A DNA stretch of 64,000 bases from Aquibium microcysteis (GCF_014495845.1 NZ_CP061080.1:4330001-4394000), one strand, 5' to 3'; shown: positions 46,776 to 56,899, counted from the first letter of the stretch. Program-made: numbers and translations. The notes: generated by a model not told the origin, from the letters alone.

Positions 46776-46809
46776 TTAACGCGTTAACTAGTTCGCTTCG
46801 TCGTGTCAA
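46776..46809 (-). promoter_or_regulatory. Promoter and palindromic operator of the hpa operon
   Basis: On the minus strand a consensus TTGACA (46804-46809) is followed after 17 bp by TAACGC (46781-46786). A perfect 12-bp palindrome TTAACGCGTTAA (46776-46787) covers that -10. A repressor bound there would shut the promoter. HpaR/HpcR, the MarR-type regulators of hpa operons, bind comparable palindromes, but no hpaR lies in the window. Confidence 0.7.
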
Positions 46810-46828
46810 CATGCCATGCCTGCGCGGC

Positions 46829-46844
46829 TGCTTCACGTGAAACC
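46829..46844. other. parS-like site 1, upstream of holA
   Basis: TGCTTCACGTGAAACC matches the 16-bp parS consensus TGTTTCACGTGAAACA at 14 positions, including the whole palindromic core. It lies in the gap between the hpa promoter and holA. Confidence 0.75.
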
Positions 46845-46909
46845 GCTCGGCATCAGGATCGTCCATTCATCGCCTCTGGCCTGCGGTCTGGGTCGTGATA
46901 TGGAGAGGC

Positions 46910-47950
46910 ATGGCACAGAAGAAGTCTCACGAGGTCGACGGCTGGCTCGCGCGACCGGATCCGGCAGCCGTGATCGTGCTGGTCTACGGACCGGACAGGG
47001 GGCTGGTGTCGGAGCGTGCGAAACGGTTCGCCGGGGGAACCGGACTCGACCTCGACGACCCGTTCTCCGTGGTAAAGCTCGAAGCAGGCGAGATCGAAGG
47101 TGATCCGGGGCGGCTGATCGACGAGGCTTCCACCGTGTCCATGTTCGGGGGACGGCGGTTGATCTGGCTGCGCAATGCCGGAACGCACAAGGCAATCGCC
47201 GAAGCGGTGAAGGCTCTCTGCGAACGTCCGCCGCAGGACGCCATCGTCCTCGTCGAGGCGGGAGACCTGAAGAAGAACGCGCCCCTTCGCACGGTCGCGG
47301 AGAGTGCACGATGCGCGATGGCACTGCCCTGCTACGCCGATGAAGGCCGTTCCATCGACCAGCTTCTGGACCAGGAACTTCAGGCGGCGGACATGATGAT
47401 CACGCTCGAGGCGCGCCAGCTCCTGAAGTCGCAGGTCGGAGGAGACCGCCTCGCGAGCCGTGGCGAGATCCAGAAGCTGATACTGTACGCCGCCGGGCGC
47501 GCTACGATCGAGGTCGCAGACGTCGAAGCATCCTTGGGTGACGTGGCTGGTGTCTCGGCCGATCAGGTCGTCGATGCGATGCTTCAGGGGCGTCTCGCCG
47601 AGATGGACGAGAAAATGCAGCGCGCCTTGTCGGCCGGGACCGCCCCGTTCCTGCTTCTGTCGACGACGATGCGCCAGTTCCAGTTGCTGTCCGCCCTGCG
47701 CGCCGACATGGACGTCTCGGGACGCAACGCCTCGAGCGTCGTGGCAGGTGCGCGCCCTCCCGTCTTCTTTGCCAGGCGGACGATCGTCGAACATGCCCTC
47801 GCACGGTGGACGAGCGACGCCTTGGCCCAGGGCCTCGACCGGCTGCAGCAGACCGTTCTGCTCACCCGTAGACGTCCGGAACTGGCGGTCGAGGCGACAC
47901 GTCAGACCCTGCTGGCATTGGGCGTGCAGTCGGCCCGCCGCGGCTCCTGA
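46910..47950 (+). CDS. holA: DNA polymerase III delta subunit HolA
   Basis: A 346-residue delta subunit that opens the beta clamp during loading. The start MAQKKSHEVDGWLARPDP and the VLVYGPDRGLVSERAKRF segment are typical of rhizobial HolA; the RLIWLRNAG and domain III sequences follow. The ATG at 46910 agrees with relatives, although GGAG lies rather close; the frame is open a few codons upstream. In alphaproteobacteria holA stands next to parB near the origin, facing it, exactly as here. Confidence 0.92.
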   Translation: MAQKKSHEVDGWLARPDPAAVIVLVYGPDRGLVSERAKRFAGGTGLDLDDPFSVVKLEAGEIEGDPGRLIDEASTVSMFGGRRLIWLRNAGTHKAIAEAVKALCERPPQDAIVLVEAGDLKKNAPLRTVAESARCAMALPCYADEGRSIDQLLDQELQAADMMITLEARQLLKSQVGGDRLASRGEIQKLILYAAGRATIEVADVEASLGDVAGVSADQVVDAMLQGRLAEMDEKMQRALSAGTAPFLLLSTTMRQFQLLSALRADMDVSGRNASSVVAGARPPVFFARRTIVEHALARWTSDALAQGLDRLQQTVLLTRRRPELAVEATRQTLLALGVQSARRGS

Positions 47951-47956
47951 TCGTAC

Positions 47957-47980
47957 GACGGAGCGCCGCAGCGCTTCGTC
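47957..47980 (+). terminator. Hairpin after holA
   Basis: A 10-bp stem with one G-U pair (GACGGAGCGC against GCGCTTCGTC) and a CGCA loop starts 6 bp after the holA stop. No U run follows. Between holA and parB the remaining gap holds only this and the repeat at 48125. Confidence 0.45.
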
Positions 47981-48124
47981 CCACCGGGTGGATAGTCCCG
48001 GGATTTCAGATCGGCCCGAGGAGAGGAAGAGTGAAACGGATCCGGTCGGGCTTGTCGCGCCGCCTCGCGCCTGGTTCCGACGGGATGCAGCGATCCTAGA
48101 GCTTCGCTCCGCGCGCTTCAGATC

Positions 48125-48154
48125 TTTGGGTCCGCGCCTGTCGTCGGACCCAAA
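48125..48154. repeat. Perfect 10-bp inverted repeat between convergent holA and parB
   Basis: TTTGGGTCCG and CGGACCCAAA flank a 10-base loop. It lies in the convergent gap and could serve as a two-way terminator. The wider sequence, with flanking CTAGAGC, resembles short palindromic intergenic elements (RIME-like) of rhizobia; this is a resemblance from memory, not a database match. Confidence 0.5.
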
Positions 48155-48211
48155 CCGGTGCCCGCCCACCTTTTCGCGACATGTTCGGCATCGGCATGCG
48201 CGGAACTGGCG

Positions 48212-49096
48212 TCAATGTGCCTGAAGACGACGGCAGAGGTCATCGAGCTGCTCCAACGAACTGTAGCTGATCCGCAGTTCGCCGCCACCGCTCTTGTGGT
48301 TGATGGTCACGCCAAGTCCGATCGCGTCCGAAAGCAGCCTCTCGAGCGCTATGGTATCGGAGTCCTTCTCGCGCGGCGCCTCCTTGGGCTTGCGTTCACG
48401 GTCATGGCCGGCCTTGGCGTCAGGCGTCTGCGCAAGAGCCTCCGCCTGGCGCACGGACAACCCTTCGGACACGATGCGCTGAGCGAGCGCCATGGGCTGA
48501 TCCACCGTAACGAGCGTCCGCGCATGGCCCGCCGAAAGAACGCCATCCGTGAGCATCTGACGCACGTCAGGCGGCAGCTTCAGCAGCCGTAGCGTGTTCG
48601 CGACATGGCTGCGCGATTTGCAGATGACCTGAGCGAGATCCGCCTGGGTGTAGTGATGCTCGTCGATGAGGCTTTGATAGCCTGCCGCTTCTTCGACCGG
48701 GTTCAGGTCGCTGCGCTGTACGTTCTCGATGATCGCGATTTCCAGAGCGACGCGATCATCGACCTCACGCACGATGACGGGAACATCCGTCACACCAGCC
48801 TGTTGAGCTGCACGCCAGCGACGCTCGCCGGCGATGATCTCGTACCTGCCGCCCGGGGAGGGTCGGACCACGATCGGCTGGACGATTCCATGCTCCTTGA
48901 TGGAGGCGGCGAGATCGGCCAGATCAGCCTCGGCGAACCGGCGCCTCGGATTGCGCGGATTGGCCGCTATGAATTCGATCGGCACCTTGCGGTCGGACGG
49001 AGCCGCCTGACGTCCGGGACTGGCGGGCTTGTCGATTTCACCGATCAGCGCTGCGAGACCGCGGCCGAGCCGCTTGCGGGAGAGATCTTCGCTCAT
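48212..49096 (-). CDS. parB: Chromosome partitioning protein ParB
   Basis: A 294-residue ParB/Spo0J with an N-terminal ParA-stimulating segment (KRLGRGLAALIGE), the CTP-binding domain (NPRNPRRRF and the GERRWRAAQQAG motif), a helix-turn-helix (YTQADLAQVICKSRSHVANT) and a C-terminal dimer domain. It loads at parS and slides as a CTP-dependent clamp that ParA moves. Four parS-like sites are within 5 kb. It ends the minus-strand block and follows parA by 27 bp. Confidence 0.97.
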   Translation of the reverse strand: MSEDLSRKRLGRGLAALIGEIDKPASPGRQAAPSDRKVPIEFIAANPRNPRRRFAEADLADLAASIKEHGIVQPIVVRPSPGGRYEIIAGERRWRAAQQAGVTDVPVIVREVDDRVALEIAIIENVQRSDLNPVEEAAGYQSLIDEHHYTQADLAQVICKSRSHVANTLRLLKLPPDVRQMLTDGVLSAGHARTLVTVDQPMALAQRIVSEGLSVRQAEALAQTPDAKAGHDRERKPKEAPREKDSDTIALERLLSDAIGLGVTINHKSGGGELRISYSSLEQLDDLCRRLQAH

Positions 49097-49123
49097 CTGT
49101 TTGCCCTCGCGGTTGGTGCTGTT

Positions 49124-49924
49124 CTACGCTGCCCGAAGCCGCCGCTCCCGGCGGATGACCTCCGACGCGAGCTGCAGATAGGCCTGGCTGCCGGTGCACT
49201 TCAGATCGTAGAGAATCGCCGGCTTGCCGTAGGAGGGCGCCTCCGACACACGGACGTTCCTCGGAATGACCGTCTGATAGACCTTGTCTCCCATGTGCTG
49301 GCGAACGTCATCGACGACCTGATTCGCCAGGTTGTTGCGCCCGTCAAACATCGTCAGCACGATACCCTGGATTTCGAGGGCCGGATTGACTGAAGCCCGC
49401 ACGCCGCCGATGGTCTCCAGCAGCTGGCTCAGGCCTTCGAGCGCGAAGAATTCGCACTGCAGGGGAACGAGCACCGAATCGGCGGCTGCCATCGCGTTGA
49501 TGGTCAGGAGATTGAGTGAAGGCGGGCAATCGATCAGCACGTAGTCGAAGCTTCCCGACGATGACACTGGTCCGCGCAGCGCATTTCGCAGCCGCAGAGC
49601 CCGATCCGGCGCGCCGGCAATCTCCATCTCGACACCGAGGAGATCCATCGTGGACGGAACGATCGAAAGCTCCGGGACGGCAGTCGATGTCGCGGCCTCG
49701 ACGATGGAAGCGGTCCCGAGCATGACGTCGTAGGACGAGATATCCCGGTCCTTCCGATCGATCCCCAACCCTGTGCTGGCATTCCCTTGCGGATCGAGGT
49801 CGACGATGAGCACCTTTTCACCGATGGCGGCAAGGGCCGTCGCCAGATTGATGGCCGTGGTCGTCTTGCCGACTCCGCCCTTCTGGTTAGCGACAGTGAT
49901 GATCCTGGCTCCGTTGAGCATCAT
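49124..49924 (-). CDS. parA: Chromosome partitioning ATPase ParA
   Basis: A 266-residue ParA/Soj ATPase. The deviant Walker A motif is KGGVGKTT (K15 signature Lys, K20), Walker A' is LIVDLDPQGNAST, and the Walker B-like DYVLIDCPPSLNLL follows. It forms the nucleoid gradient that segregates ParB-bound origins. Two adjacent ATG codons at 49924 and 49921 can start it. Confidence 0.97.
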   Translation of the reverse strand: MMLNGARIITVANQKGGVGKTTTAINLATALAAIGEKVLIVDLDPQGNASTGLGIDRKDRDISSYDVMLGTASIVEAATSTAVPELSIVPSTMDLLGVEMEIAGAPDRALRLRNALRGPVSSSGSFDYVLIDCPPSLNLLTINAMAAADSVLVPLQCEFFALEGLSQLLETIGGVRASVNPALEIQGIVLTMFDGRNNLANQVVDDVRQHMGDKVYQTVIPRNVRVSEAPSYGKPAILYDLKCTGSQAYLQLASEVIRRERRLRAA

Positions 49925-49943
49925 ATCCCGCTTCCGCTGTTCG

Positions 49944-50570
49944 TCACACGCGTCGGATTCGATCGATCTCCAGAACGACGCTTAGCGGATCGACCGCGCT
50001 TCGATGTTCTACCAAATCGAGATTCCACGTGTCACTCGCTGATTTCACTTCCGACCGGAAATCCCGGCCTTTGTGAAACAGGGCCCTTGTTCCGGCCTCC
50101 ATCCACGGTTCGGTCAGAGTGAGAAGGTCGCGCAGGGGGGCTACCGCACGGGCCGTCACGACGTCAGGCGCGGGTTGTGCAGAGATGACGGTCTCGGCTC
50201 TTTCCGGCGCGATCCTGGCCCGACCGGCGAGGTCAGCGAGCACGTTCCTCAGGAACGCGGCCTTCTTTCCATTCGATTCGATCAGGATGATCGAGCTATC
50301 CAATTGATCGTTGAGCAGAATCGCCATGATCGCTCCCGGGAATCCTCCTCCCGACCCGATGTCGGCCCAACGCTTCGCGTCCCGCGCGAGAGAAAGCAGT
50401 TGCGCACTGTCGAGAATATGGCGTGTCCACAACTCGCTCAACGTCGACGGCGCCGCCAGATTGATTCGCGCGGCCCATTTGCGGAAGATCGTTTCGAAGG
50501 CGAGCAGCTTGTCGAACGTTTCACGTGAAACAGGTCCGGCAACGGCGCACAAGGCCTCATAACGCGACAC
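49944..50570 (-). CDS. rsmG: 16S rRNA (guanine-527-N7)-methyltransferase RsmG
   Basis: A 208-residue methyltransferase (GidB). The SAM motif is WADIGSGGGFPG; ARAVAPLRDLLTL is conserved near the C terminus. A GTG at 50570 behind AGGAG (11 bp), just beyond the mnmG stop, gives the normal start SRYEALCAVAGPVSRETF; the frame continues upstream into mnmG without conservation. Codons for V-S-R-E-T contain a parS-like site. Confidence 0.93.
   Translation of the reverse strand: MSRYEALCAVAGPVSRETFDKLLAFETIFRKWAARINLAAPSTLSELWTRHILDSAQLLSLARDAKRWADIGSGGGFPGAIMAILLNDQLDSSIILIESNGKKAAFLRNVLADLAGRARIAPERAETVISAQPAPDVVTARAVAPLRDLLTLTEPWMEAGTRALFHKGRDFRSEVKSASDTWNLDLVEHRSAVDPLSVVLEIDRIRRV
50517..50532. 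other. parS-like site 2, inside rsmG
   Basis: CGTTTCACGTGAAACA matches the parS consensus at 15 of 16 positions, the best site in the window. It encodes V-S-R-E-T of RsmG, so the DNA serves both roles. Confidence 0.85.
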
Positions 50571-50571
50571 G

Positions 50572-52434
50572 CTAGCCGACGCTCCTGTTGCGACCGTTCC
50601 TGACCTGCGCCAGGACCAGAGCAAGAGCAGCCGGCGTCATCCCGTCGATCTTCTGCGCCTCCGCAATGCTGACAGGCCTTCTCGCCGCCAGCTTCTGAGA
50701 CAATTCGCGGGAGAGTCCGGTCATGGATGCGTAATCGATCCCCCGCGGGATCGCAGTCTCCTCCTCGCGCCGGACCCGGGCTATGTCGGTCGCCTGGCGC
50801 TCGAGATACACGGCATATTTCGCCTCGATTTCAAGGGCTTCAACGATGGTCGGATCGATCGATCGGAGGTCGGGCCAGATCGCCTGCAGGTCCACGAGAG
50901 AGACTTCCGGCCTCGCAAGCAATTCGTAAGCCGTGCGTCTCACACCATCCGCATTGACGATCAAACCATGACGGTTTGCTTCGTTCGGCGTGGCACTGAC
51001 GCTCCGGCAAAGCGAACGCGCAGCGTCGAGGGCGCCTCGCTTCGCCGTGAACGAGTCGCTCCGGTCGCGCCCCACGATCCCAAGCTGGAGCGCCACAGGG
51101 GTCAGCCGCAGATCCGCATTGTCAGCCCGCAGCGAAAGCCGGAACTCCGCGCGCGACGTGAACATCCTGTAGGGCTCCGAGACACCTCGGCTCACCAGGT
51201 CGTCGACCAGGACGCCGATATAGGAGTCGGTGCGGCTGAAGACGACGGGGTCGAGCCCGCCCGCTCGGCGAGCTGCATTAAGGCCAGCCACCAAGCCCTG
51301 TGCTGCCGCCTCCTCATAACCGGTCGTCCCATTGATCTGGCCCGCCAGAAACAGCCTGGACACACGACGGGTCTCCAGGCTGGGATGGAGACCTCTTGGA
51401 TCCAGGAAGTCGTATTCGATGGCATAACCCGGCTGAACCATGCGGACGTCCTCGAGACCTGGTATGGTCGCGAGGATATCGCGTTGAACATCTTCCGGCA
51501 TCGACGTCGAAATGCCGTTCGGATAGACCGTTTCATCATCCAGTCCTTCCGGTTCCAGAAAGATCTGATGCTGATCACGATCGGCGAACTTGACGATCTT
51601 GTCTTCTATAGAGGGACAGTATCGTGGGCCGATGCCTTCGATATTTCCGGAATACATGGCGGAGCGACCGAGATTTGCCTGGATTACCGCATGTGTCTGC
51701 GGGGTCGTGTGGGTCACGCCGCATTCGATCTGCCTGTTGCGAATGCTCGTCGTCAGGAACGAGAATGGAACGGGATCGTCATCCGCCGCCTGGCTCCCGA
51801 TCCGGTTCCAGGCAATGGTCCGCCCGTCAAGCCGCGGCGGCGTCCCCGTCTTCAATCGTCCAACGTCGAACCCGCGCGAGCGAAACCAGCCGCTGAGCGC
51901 CTGGCTCGCCCGCTCGTTCATTCGTCCGGCCGGAAATCGCCGCTCGCCGATGTGAATCAGACCGCCGAGGAAGGTCCCTGTCGTGATGACCGCCGCGAGG
52001 CAGCGAATGGAACGACCGTCCGCCAGCCGAACCGCCCGGACCCCGCCATCCTCCTCGAGGATCGACTCGATCTCGCCCTCGATGACGTCGAGCCCGCTTA
52101 GCGCCTGGATCTCGGCCTGCATGGCCGACCGGTACAGCTTACGGTCGGCCTGGGTGCGAGGACCTCTTACCGCCGGACCTTTACGACGGTTGAGCAATCT
52201 GAACTGAATACCCGCATCGTCGGCGACGCGGCCCATGAGACCGTCGAGGGCATCGATTTCGCGAACGAGATGGCCTTTTCCGAGTCCGCCGATCGCCGGA
52301 TTGCAGGACATGACACCGATCGTGTCGGCAGAGAGGGTCACCAGCGCGGTCCGCGCTCCTGCGCGCGCCGACGCAGATGCGGCTTCGCAACCGGCATGGC
52401 CGCCTCCGATGACCACCACATCATATGTCGCCAT
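50572..52434 (-). CDS. mnmG: tRNA uridine-34 carboxymethylaminomethyl modification enzyme MnmG
   Basis: A 620-residue FAD enzyme (GidA) that works with MnmE to make cmnm5U34 in tRNA. The N-terminal FAD fold starts [37 protein letters not shown] is the GidA signature 1 and [15 protein letters not shown] the second. The length is typical. It follows mnmE by 62 bp and precedes rsmG with a 1-bp gap. Confidence 0.97.
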   Translation of the reverse strand: MATYDVVVIGGGHAGCEAASASARAGARTALVTLSADTIGVMSCNPAIGGLGKGHLVREIDALDGLMGRVADDAGIQFRLLNRRKGPAVRGPRTQADRKLYRSAMQAEIQALSGLDVIEGEIESILEEDGGVRAVRLADGRSIRCLAAVITTGTFLGGLIHIGERRFPAGRMNERASQALSGWFRSRGFDVGRLKTGTPPRLDGRTIAWNRIGSQAADDDPVPFSFLTTSIRNRQIECGVTHTTPQTHAVIQANLGRSAMYSGNIEGIGPRYCPSIEDKIVKFADRDQHQIFLEPEGLDDETVYPNGISTSMPEDVQRDILATIPGLEDVRMVQPGYAIEYDFLDPRGLHPSLETRRVSRLFLAGQINGTTGYEEAAAQGLVAGLNAARRAGGLDPVVFSRTDSYIGVLVDDLVSRGVSEPYRMFTSRAEFRLSLRADNADLRLTPVALQLGIVGRDRSDSFTAKRGALDAARSLCRSVSATPNEANRHGLIVNADGVRRTAYELLARPEVSLVDLQAIWPDLRSIDPTIVEALEIEAKYAVYLERQATDIARVRREEETAIPRGIDYASMTGLSRELSQKLAARRPVSIAEAQKIDGMTPAALALVLAQVRNGRNRSVG

Positions 52435-52465
52435 ACTCTTCTCCGATGGTCATCTGGTACAACGT

Positions 52466-52481
52466 TGTTTCACGTGAGTCA
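52466..52481. other. parS-like site 3, between mnmE and mnmG
   Basis: TGTTTCACGTGAGTCA matches parS at 14 of 16 positions; both differences lie in the right arm. It is in the short gap upstream of mnmG. Confidence 0.7.
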
Positions 52482-52496
52482 CGACGACGCGAGATC

Positions 52497-53831
52497 TCAT
52501 TTCCCAATGCAGAAGCGCGAAAACACCACGTCGAGCAAATCCTCGACATCGATGGCGCCTATGATCCTCGCGAGTCGGTCGGATGCGCCTCGCAACTGTT
52601 CAGCCGCAATCTCGAGAGGACCACCATCCAGATCGAGAAACTGCTGAAGAGCGAAGAGCGCGGCTCTCAGCTCGGCAACATGCCGTTCCCGAAACGGAAC
52701 AGTGTCCACTCTGGTGCCGACGGCCGACTCAGCCCTGGCGCCGATGAGGTCGATGAGATCATGCAGGCCTTCTCCGGTTAATGCGGATACCGCGATATCG
52801 GCCCGTGTTTCACGTGAATCCGATCCTTCATGAACGTCTATCTTCGAATGAACCCGTACGACGGGAACCGCTTCCGGCAGAAAGCCGCGTACATCGAGGA
52901 GTCCCGGATCCGGTTCGACCAGCAGAATGAGGTCGGACCTGCTCGCCGCTTCCCGAGCGCGCTCGATGCCCTGCTGTTCGACGAACCCCGCCTCGGCCCG
53001 CATACCGGCCGTGTCGGTGAGCGTGACCTTGATCCCGCGAAGATCGAGGTCGACGGAGACGAGGTCGCGGGTCGTTCCGGGCTCCGGCGAGACGATGGCC
53101 ACGTCCCTCCGGGCAATCGCGTTGAGCAGGCTCGACTTCCCCGCATTCGGAGCCCCGACTATGGCCACTCTGTAGCCGTCCCGGATGATCTCGCCACGAT
53201 GGTATCCATCGAGATGCACGGCTATTTCACGCGCCATCGCTTCGATGCCGTGCCATACCGGAGCAGCGACCGAACCGGGCACGTCGTCTTCATCGGGAAA
53301 ATCCAGTTCCGCCTCGATAAGAGCCCGCGCCACCAGGAGCTTTTCTCTCCAGTCTCCATAAAGCGCCGCGTTTCGACCGCCCGCATTGTCGATGGCGAAC
53401 CGTCGCTGCGCCTCCGTCTCGGCATCGATGAGGTCCGCCAGAGCCTCGGCTGTCGTCAGATCGAGCTTGCCGTTGCGAAACGCCCTCTGTGAAAACTCCC
53501 CTGCTTCCGCCTGGCGGATGTGGGCGAAGGTGCAAAGCTCCTGCGTGAGAGCCGTGACAACCGCCCGGCCCCCATGCAGATGAAACTCCACGCTGTCCTC
53601 GCCGGTGAAGCTGTGCGGAGCCGGGAAAGCGACGACCATACCGCGGTCGATCAGTTCGGCGGAGCACTTGCGGATCGACCGCAACTCCATCTGTCGCGGC
53701 GGTGGCAGAGGCCCGGAAAGGGCCTCGGCTGCGGAAAAGGCTGCCGGACCGGAAAGGCGCATGACGGCGATCCCGGCCGGAAGCCTGCCGCTCGACAGCG
53801 CGAATATCGTATCCTGGATCACGGCACACAT
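52497..53831 (-). CDS. mnmE: tRNA modification GTPase MnmE
   Basis: A 444-residue GTPase (TrmE) acting with MnmG. The N-terminal folate-binding domain begins DTIFALSSGRLPAGIAVMRL; the G domain contains VAIVGAPNAGKSSLLNAIA (P loop), DTAGMRAE (G3) and the altered G4 HSKID; the C-terminal CIGK has the conserved Cys. The ATG at 53831 gives a standard length. It follows rho by 91 bp. Confidence 0.96.
   Translation of the reverse strand: MCAVIQDTIFALSSGRLPAGIAVMRLSGPAAFSAAEALSGPLPPPRQMELRSIRKCSAELIDRGMVVAFPAPHSFTGEDSVEFHLHGGRAVVTALTQELCTFAHIRQAEAGEFSQRAFRNGKLDLTTAEALADLIDAETEAQRRFAIDNAGGRNAALYGDWREKLLVARALIEAELDFPDEDDVPGSVAAPVWHGIEAMAREIAVHLDGYHRGEIIRDGYRVAIVGAPNAGKSSLLNAIARRDVAIVSPEPGTTRDLVSVDLDLRGIKVTLTDTAGMRAEAGFVEQQGIERAREAASRSDLILLVEPDPGLLDVRGFLPEAVPVVRVHSKIDVHEGSDSRETRADIAVSALTGEGLHDLIDLIGARAESAVGTRVDTVPFRERHVAELRAALFALQQFLDLDGGPLEIAAEQLRGASDRLARIIGAIDVEDLLDVVFSRFCIGK
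52806..52821. other. parS-like site 4, inside mnmE
   Basis: TGTTTCACGTGAATCC matches parS at 14 of 16 positions. It encodes D-S-R-E-T of MnmE, the same S-R-E-T codons as site 2. Confidence 0.7.
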
Positions 53832-53922
53832 CCGCTCTTCCGGTCACGCCGCTTGACCCCGCCCGGTAACCGGCGCGCAGCCGGAAGAGGCACTAATCGT
53901 CACGCAGGCGAATCGATACGCG

Positions 53923-55188
53923 TCAGGTATTCATCGAATCGAAGAAATCGGCGTTGCTCTTCGTCTGCTTCAGCTTGTCGATCAGGAACTCGATGGCATC
54001 GGTCGTTCCCATCGGCGACAGGATGCGGCGGAGCACGAAGATCTTCTGCAGATCCTGGCGCGGAACCAGGAGGTCTTCCTTGCGGGTGCCGGACTTGAGG
54101 ATGTCCATCGCGGGGAAGATGCGCTTGTCGGCGACCTTGCGGTCCAGCACGATCTCGGAATTGCCCGTGCCCTTGAACTCTTCGAAGATCACCTCGTCCA
54201 TGCGGCTGCCCGTATCGATCAGCGCCGTGGCGATGATGGTCAGAGACCCGCCTTCCTCGATGTTGCGGGCAGCACCGAAGAAGCGCTTCGGCCGCTGCAG
54301 CGCGTTGGCGTCGACACCGCCGGTGAGCACCTTGCCGGACGACGGCACGACCGTGTTGTAGGCGCGGCCGAGGCGGGTGATGGAGTCGAGGAGGATGACG
54401 ACGTCGCGCCCGTGCTCGACCAGCCGCTTCGCCTTCTCGATCACGATCTCCGCCACCTGGACGTGGCGAACCGCCGGCTCGTCGAAGGTCGACGAAACGA
54501 CTTCGCCCTTCACCGAGCGCTGCATGTCGGTCACTTCCTCCGGCCGTTCGTCGATGAGCAGCACGATCAGGAAGCACTCGGGATGATTCGACGTGATCGA
54601 ATGCGCTATGTTCTGGAGCAGCACCGTCTTGCCGGTTCTGGGCGGCGCGACGATCAGGCCGCGCTGTCCCTTGCCCAGAGGCGCGACGAGATCGATCACG
54701 CGCGGGGAGATGTCCTTCGTCGTCGGGTTCTCCACCTCCATCTTCAGCCTCTCGTTCGGATAGAGCGGCGTCAGATTGTCGAAATGGATCTTGTGGCGGA
54801 TCTTCTCCGGATCATCGAAGTTGATCGTGTTGACCTTCAGGAGCGCGAAATACCGTTCGCCTTCCTTGGGACTGCGGATCGGCCCCTCGACGGTATCGCC
54901 GGTCTTCAGCGAGAAGCGGCGGATCTGCGAGGGGGAGATGTAGATGTCGTCCGGACCAGGAAGATAGTTCGCATTCGCCGAGCGCAGGAAGCCGAACCCG
55001 TCCTGGAGGACCTCCACCACGCCGTCACCGATGATTTCGATATCCTGCGCGGCAAGCTTCTTCAGAATGGCGAACATCAGCTCCTGCTTGCGCATGACGC
55101 TCGCGTTCTCCACCTCGAGCGATTCGGCGAAGGCGATCAGATCTGTGGGCTTCTTGTTCTTGAAGTCCTGGAGTTTCATTTCCTGCAT
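53923..55188 (-). CDS. rho: Transcription termination factor Rho
   Basis: A 421-residue hexameric RNA helicase. The N-terminal RNA-binding domain contains [17 protein letters not shown]; the ATPase contains [19 protein letters not shown] (Walker A), [17 protein letters not shown] and [20 protein letters not shown]. Length is normal. The 146-bp leader before it, after hemJ, holds no ORF; rho leaders are often autoregulated, but no specific site was identified. Confidence 0.98.
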   Translation of the reverse strand: MQEMKLQDFKNKKPTDLIAFAESLEVENASVMRKQELMFAILKKLAAQDIEIIGDGVVEVLQDGFGFLRSANANYLPGPDDIYISPSQIRRFSLKTGDTVEGPIRSPKEGERYFALLKVNTINFDDPEKIRHKIHFDNLTPLYPNERLKMEVENPTTKDISPRVIDLVAPLGKGQRGLIVAPPRTGKTVLLQNIAHSITSNHPECFLIVLLIDERPEEVTDMQRSVKGEVVSSTFDEPAVRHVQVAEIVIEKAKRLVEHGRDVVILLDSITRLGRAYNTVVPSSGKVLTGGVDANALQRPKRFFGAARNIEEGGSLTIIATALIDTGSRMDEVIFEEFKGTGNSEIVLDRKVADKRIFPAMDILKSGTRKEDLLVPRQDLQKIFVLRRILSPMGTTDAIEFLIDKLKQTKSNADFFDSMNT

Positions 55189-55334
55189 GGAGAACGGCTC
55201 TGACGGTGTGAGGCGAGATACAGCGGATGCGGCGAAGGCCGGCGGCGGAGGGAGAAATTCTGCTGCGCTGTAAGGAAGGAAGGTGGTCTTTTAACGCTGC
55301 ACGGCGCCGAGCGCAAGCAGGCTTGTCGATGCGT

Positions 55335-55877
55335 TCAGAACGGCTTCACGATCACGAGCACGACGATCAGAACCATCAGGATCGTCGGCCCCTCGTTCAT
55401 GATGCGCCAGTGTCGTGCCGGCTTGGTGTTCCGGTCTTCGGAGAAGCGTCTTACGGCGCCTGCGAAATAGCCGTGAAATCCCGAGAGGACGACCACCAGC
55501 GCGATCTTGGCATGGAGCCACCCGGGCTGGAAGGAAAAGCCCTCCCATGCGAGCCAGAGACCGAAGACCCACGTGATCGTCATGGCGGGGTTGATGATGA
55601 CCCTCATCAGCCGCTGCTCCATGACCTTGAACGTCTCGGACTGTACCGAACCCGGTTCGGCATCGCAGTGGTAGATGAACAGGCGGGGCAGGTAGAGCAT
55701 GCCGGCCATCCAGGAGATGACTGCGATCACGTGGATCGCCTTTGCCCAGAGATAGAAATTCTCCGGATCGGCGAGAAAGAGGGCGAGCGTCAGCGCCAGG
55801 AAGACGGCGATCGCGACGGCCGCGCGGCGCGCCGCTTTAGCGCCGCTGTCGGATGGTCCTGCAGGGGCCGTCGTCAT
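55335..55877 (-). CDS. hemJ: Protoporphyrinogen IX oxidase HemJ
   Basis: A 180-residue membrane protein of the HemJ family, which replaces HemG/HemY in most alphaproteobacteria and oxidises protoporphyrinogen IX in haem synthesis. The [20 protein letters not shown] segment has the conserved His, followed by [11 protein letters not shown] and three further membrane helices. The ATG at 55877 overlaps the hemE stop; the two haem genes are coupled. Confidence 0.92.
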   Translation of the reverse strand: MTTAPAGPSDSGAKAARRAAVAIAVFLALTLALFLADPENFYLWAKAIHVIAVISWMAGMLYLPRLFIYHCDAEPGSVQSETFKVMEQRLMRVIINPAMTITWVFGLWLAWEGFSFQPGWLHAKIALVVVLSGFHGYFAGAVRRFSEDRNTKPARHWRIMNEGPTILMVLIVVLVIVKPF

Positions 55878-56899
55878 CGTCCGCGGACCCGCGCAACCAT
55901 GGCCGCCACGTGCTCCAGGGGGGTCTCGGGAGTGACGCCATGGCCGAGGTTGAAGACGAATGGGCCACCGCCGAGGCTCTGCAGGATCCGGTCGATGCCC
56001 TCTTCCAGCGCCGTTCCGCCCGCCACCAGACGCATCGGATCGAGGTTGCCCTGAACCGGACCCTCTCGCTGAAGCCGTGCAGCGGTGGTCAGGGGCACCG
56101 ACCAGTCGAGCGCAAGCACGTCGACGCCCGTGTTCTCCCGGTAGTCTTCGTAGCGGGATCCGGCTCCCTTGGGAAAGCCGATCACCGGCGCATGCGGATG
56201 CCTGGCCTTGATCCGCTCCACCATGCGGCGGACGGGCGCCTCGCAATAGGCAGCGAAGGATGCCTCGTCGAGGACGCCCGACCAGCTGTCGAAGATCTGC
56301 ACCGCGTCGGCGCCTTCGTCGAGCTGGCGAATCAGGTAATCGGCCGAGACGTCAGCCAAGAGATCGATGAGCTTCGCGAAAGCCTTCGGATACCGGTAGG
56401 AGAACAGGCGCGCCGCTGCCTGGTCAGGTGTTCCTCTGCCGGCGATCATATAGGTGGCGACCGTCCATGGGGCGCCGCAGAAGCCGAGAAGCGTCGTTTC
56501 TCCCGGCAATTCCGCCCGCAGTCTCCGGACGGTCTCGTAGACGGGTCCGAGCCTCTCGTGGAAACCGGAACTGGCCAGCCCGCCGATCTCCTCCTCGGCG
56601 ATCGGCGTCATCAGCGGGCCACGTCCTTCCTCGAAGCGAAGATCCCTGCCGAGTGCATGCGGGACGACGAGAATGTCCGAAAAGAGAATGGAGGCATCGA
56701 AGCCGTACCGGCGAATGGGCTGGAGCGTCACTTCGACCGCGAAATCCGGCGAATAGCAGAGGTCGAGGAAACTGCCGGCCTCCTGCCTCGTCGCGCGGTA
56801 CTCCGGCAGGTACCGGCCCGCCTGGCGCATCATCCAGATCGGCGGAGGCGACAGCGTCTCGCCCCTCAGCACCCTCATCATCCGGCGATCATCGGCCAT
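55874..56899 (-). CDS. hemE: Uroporphyrinogen decarboxylase HemE
   Basis: A 341-residue enzyme that decarboxylates uroporphyrinogen III to coproporphyrinogen III. The N-terminal [17 protein letters not shown] is the UroD signature 1, and [15 protein letters not shown] is signature 2. The ATG at 56899 is preferred because GGGAGG is nine bases upstream; an ATG at 56908 lies almost on the ribosome site. hemE flanks the chromosome origin in Caulobacter, Rickettsia and Rhizobiales, as inferred here. Confidence 0.96.
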   Translation of the reverse strand: MADDRRMMRVLRGETLSPPPIWMMRQAGRYLPEYRATRQEAGSFLDLCYSPDFAVEVTLQPIRRYGFDASILFSDILVVPHALGRDLRFEEGRGPLMTPIAEEEIGGLASSGFHERLGPVYETVRRLRAELPGETTLLGFCGAPWTVATYMIAGRGTPDQAAARLFSYRYPKAFAKLIDLLADVSADYLIRQLDEGADAVQIFDSWSGVLDEASFAAYCEAPVRRMVERIKARHPHAPVIGFPKGAGSRYEDYRENTGVDVLALDWSVPLTTAARLQREGPVQGNLDPMRLVAGGTALEEGIDRILQSLGGGPFVFNLGHGVTPETPLEHVAAMVARVRGR

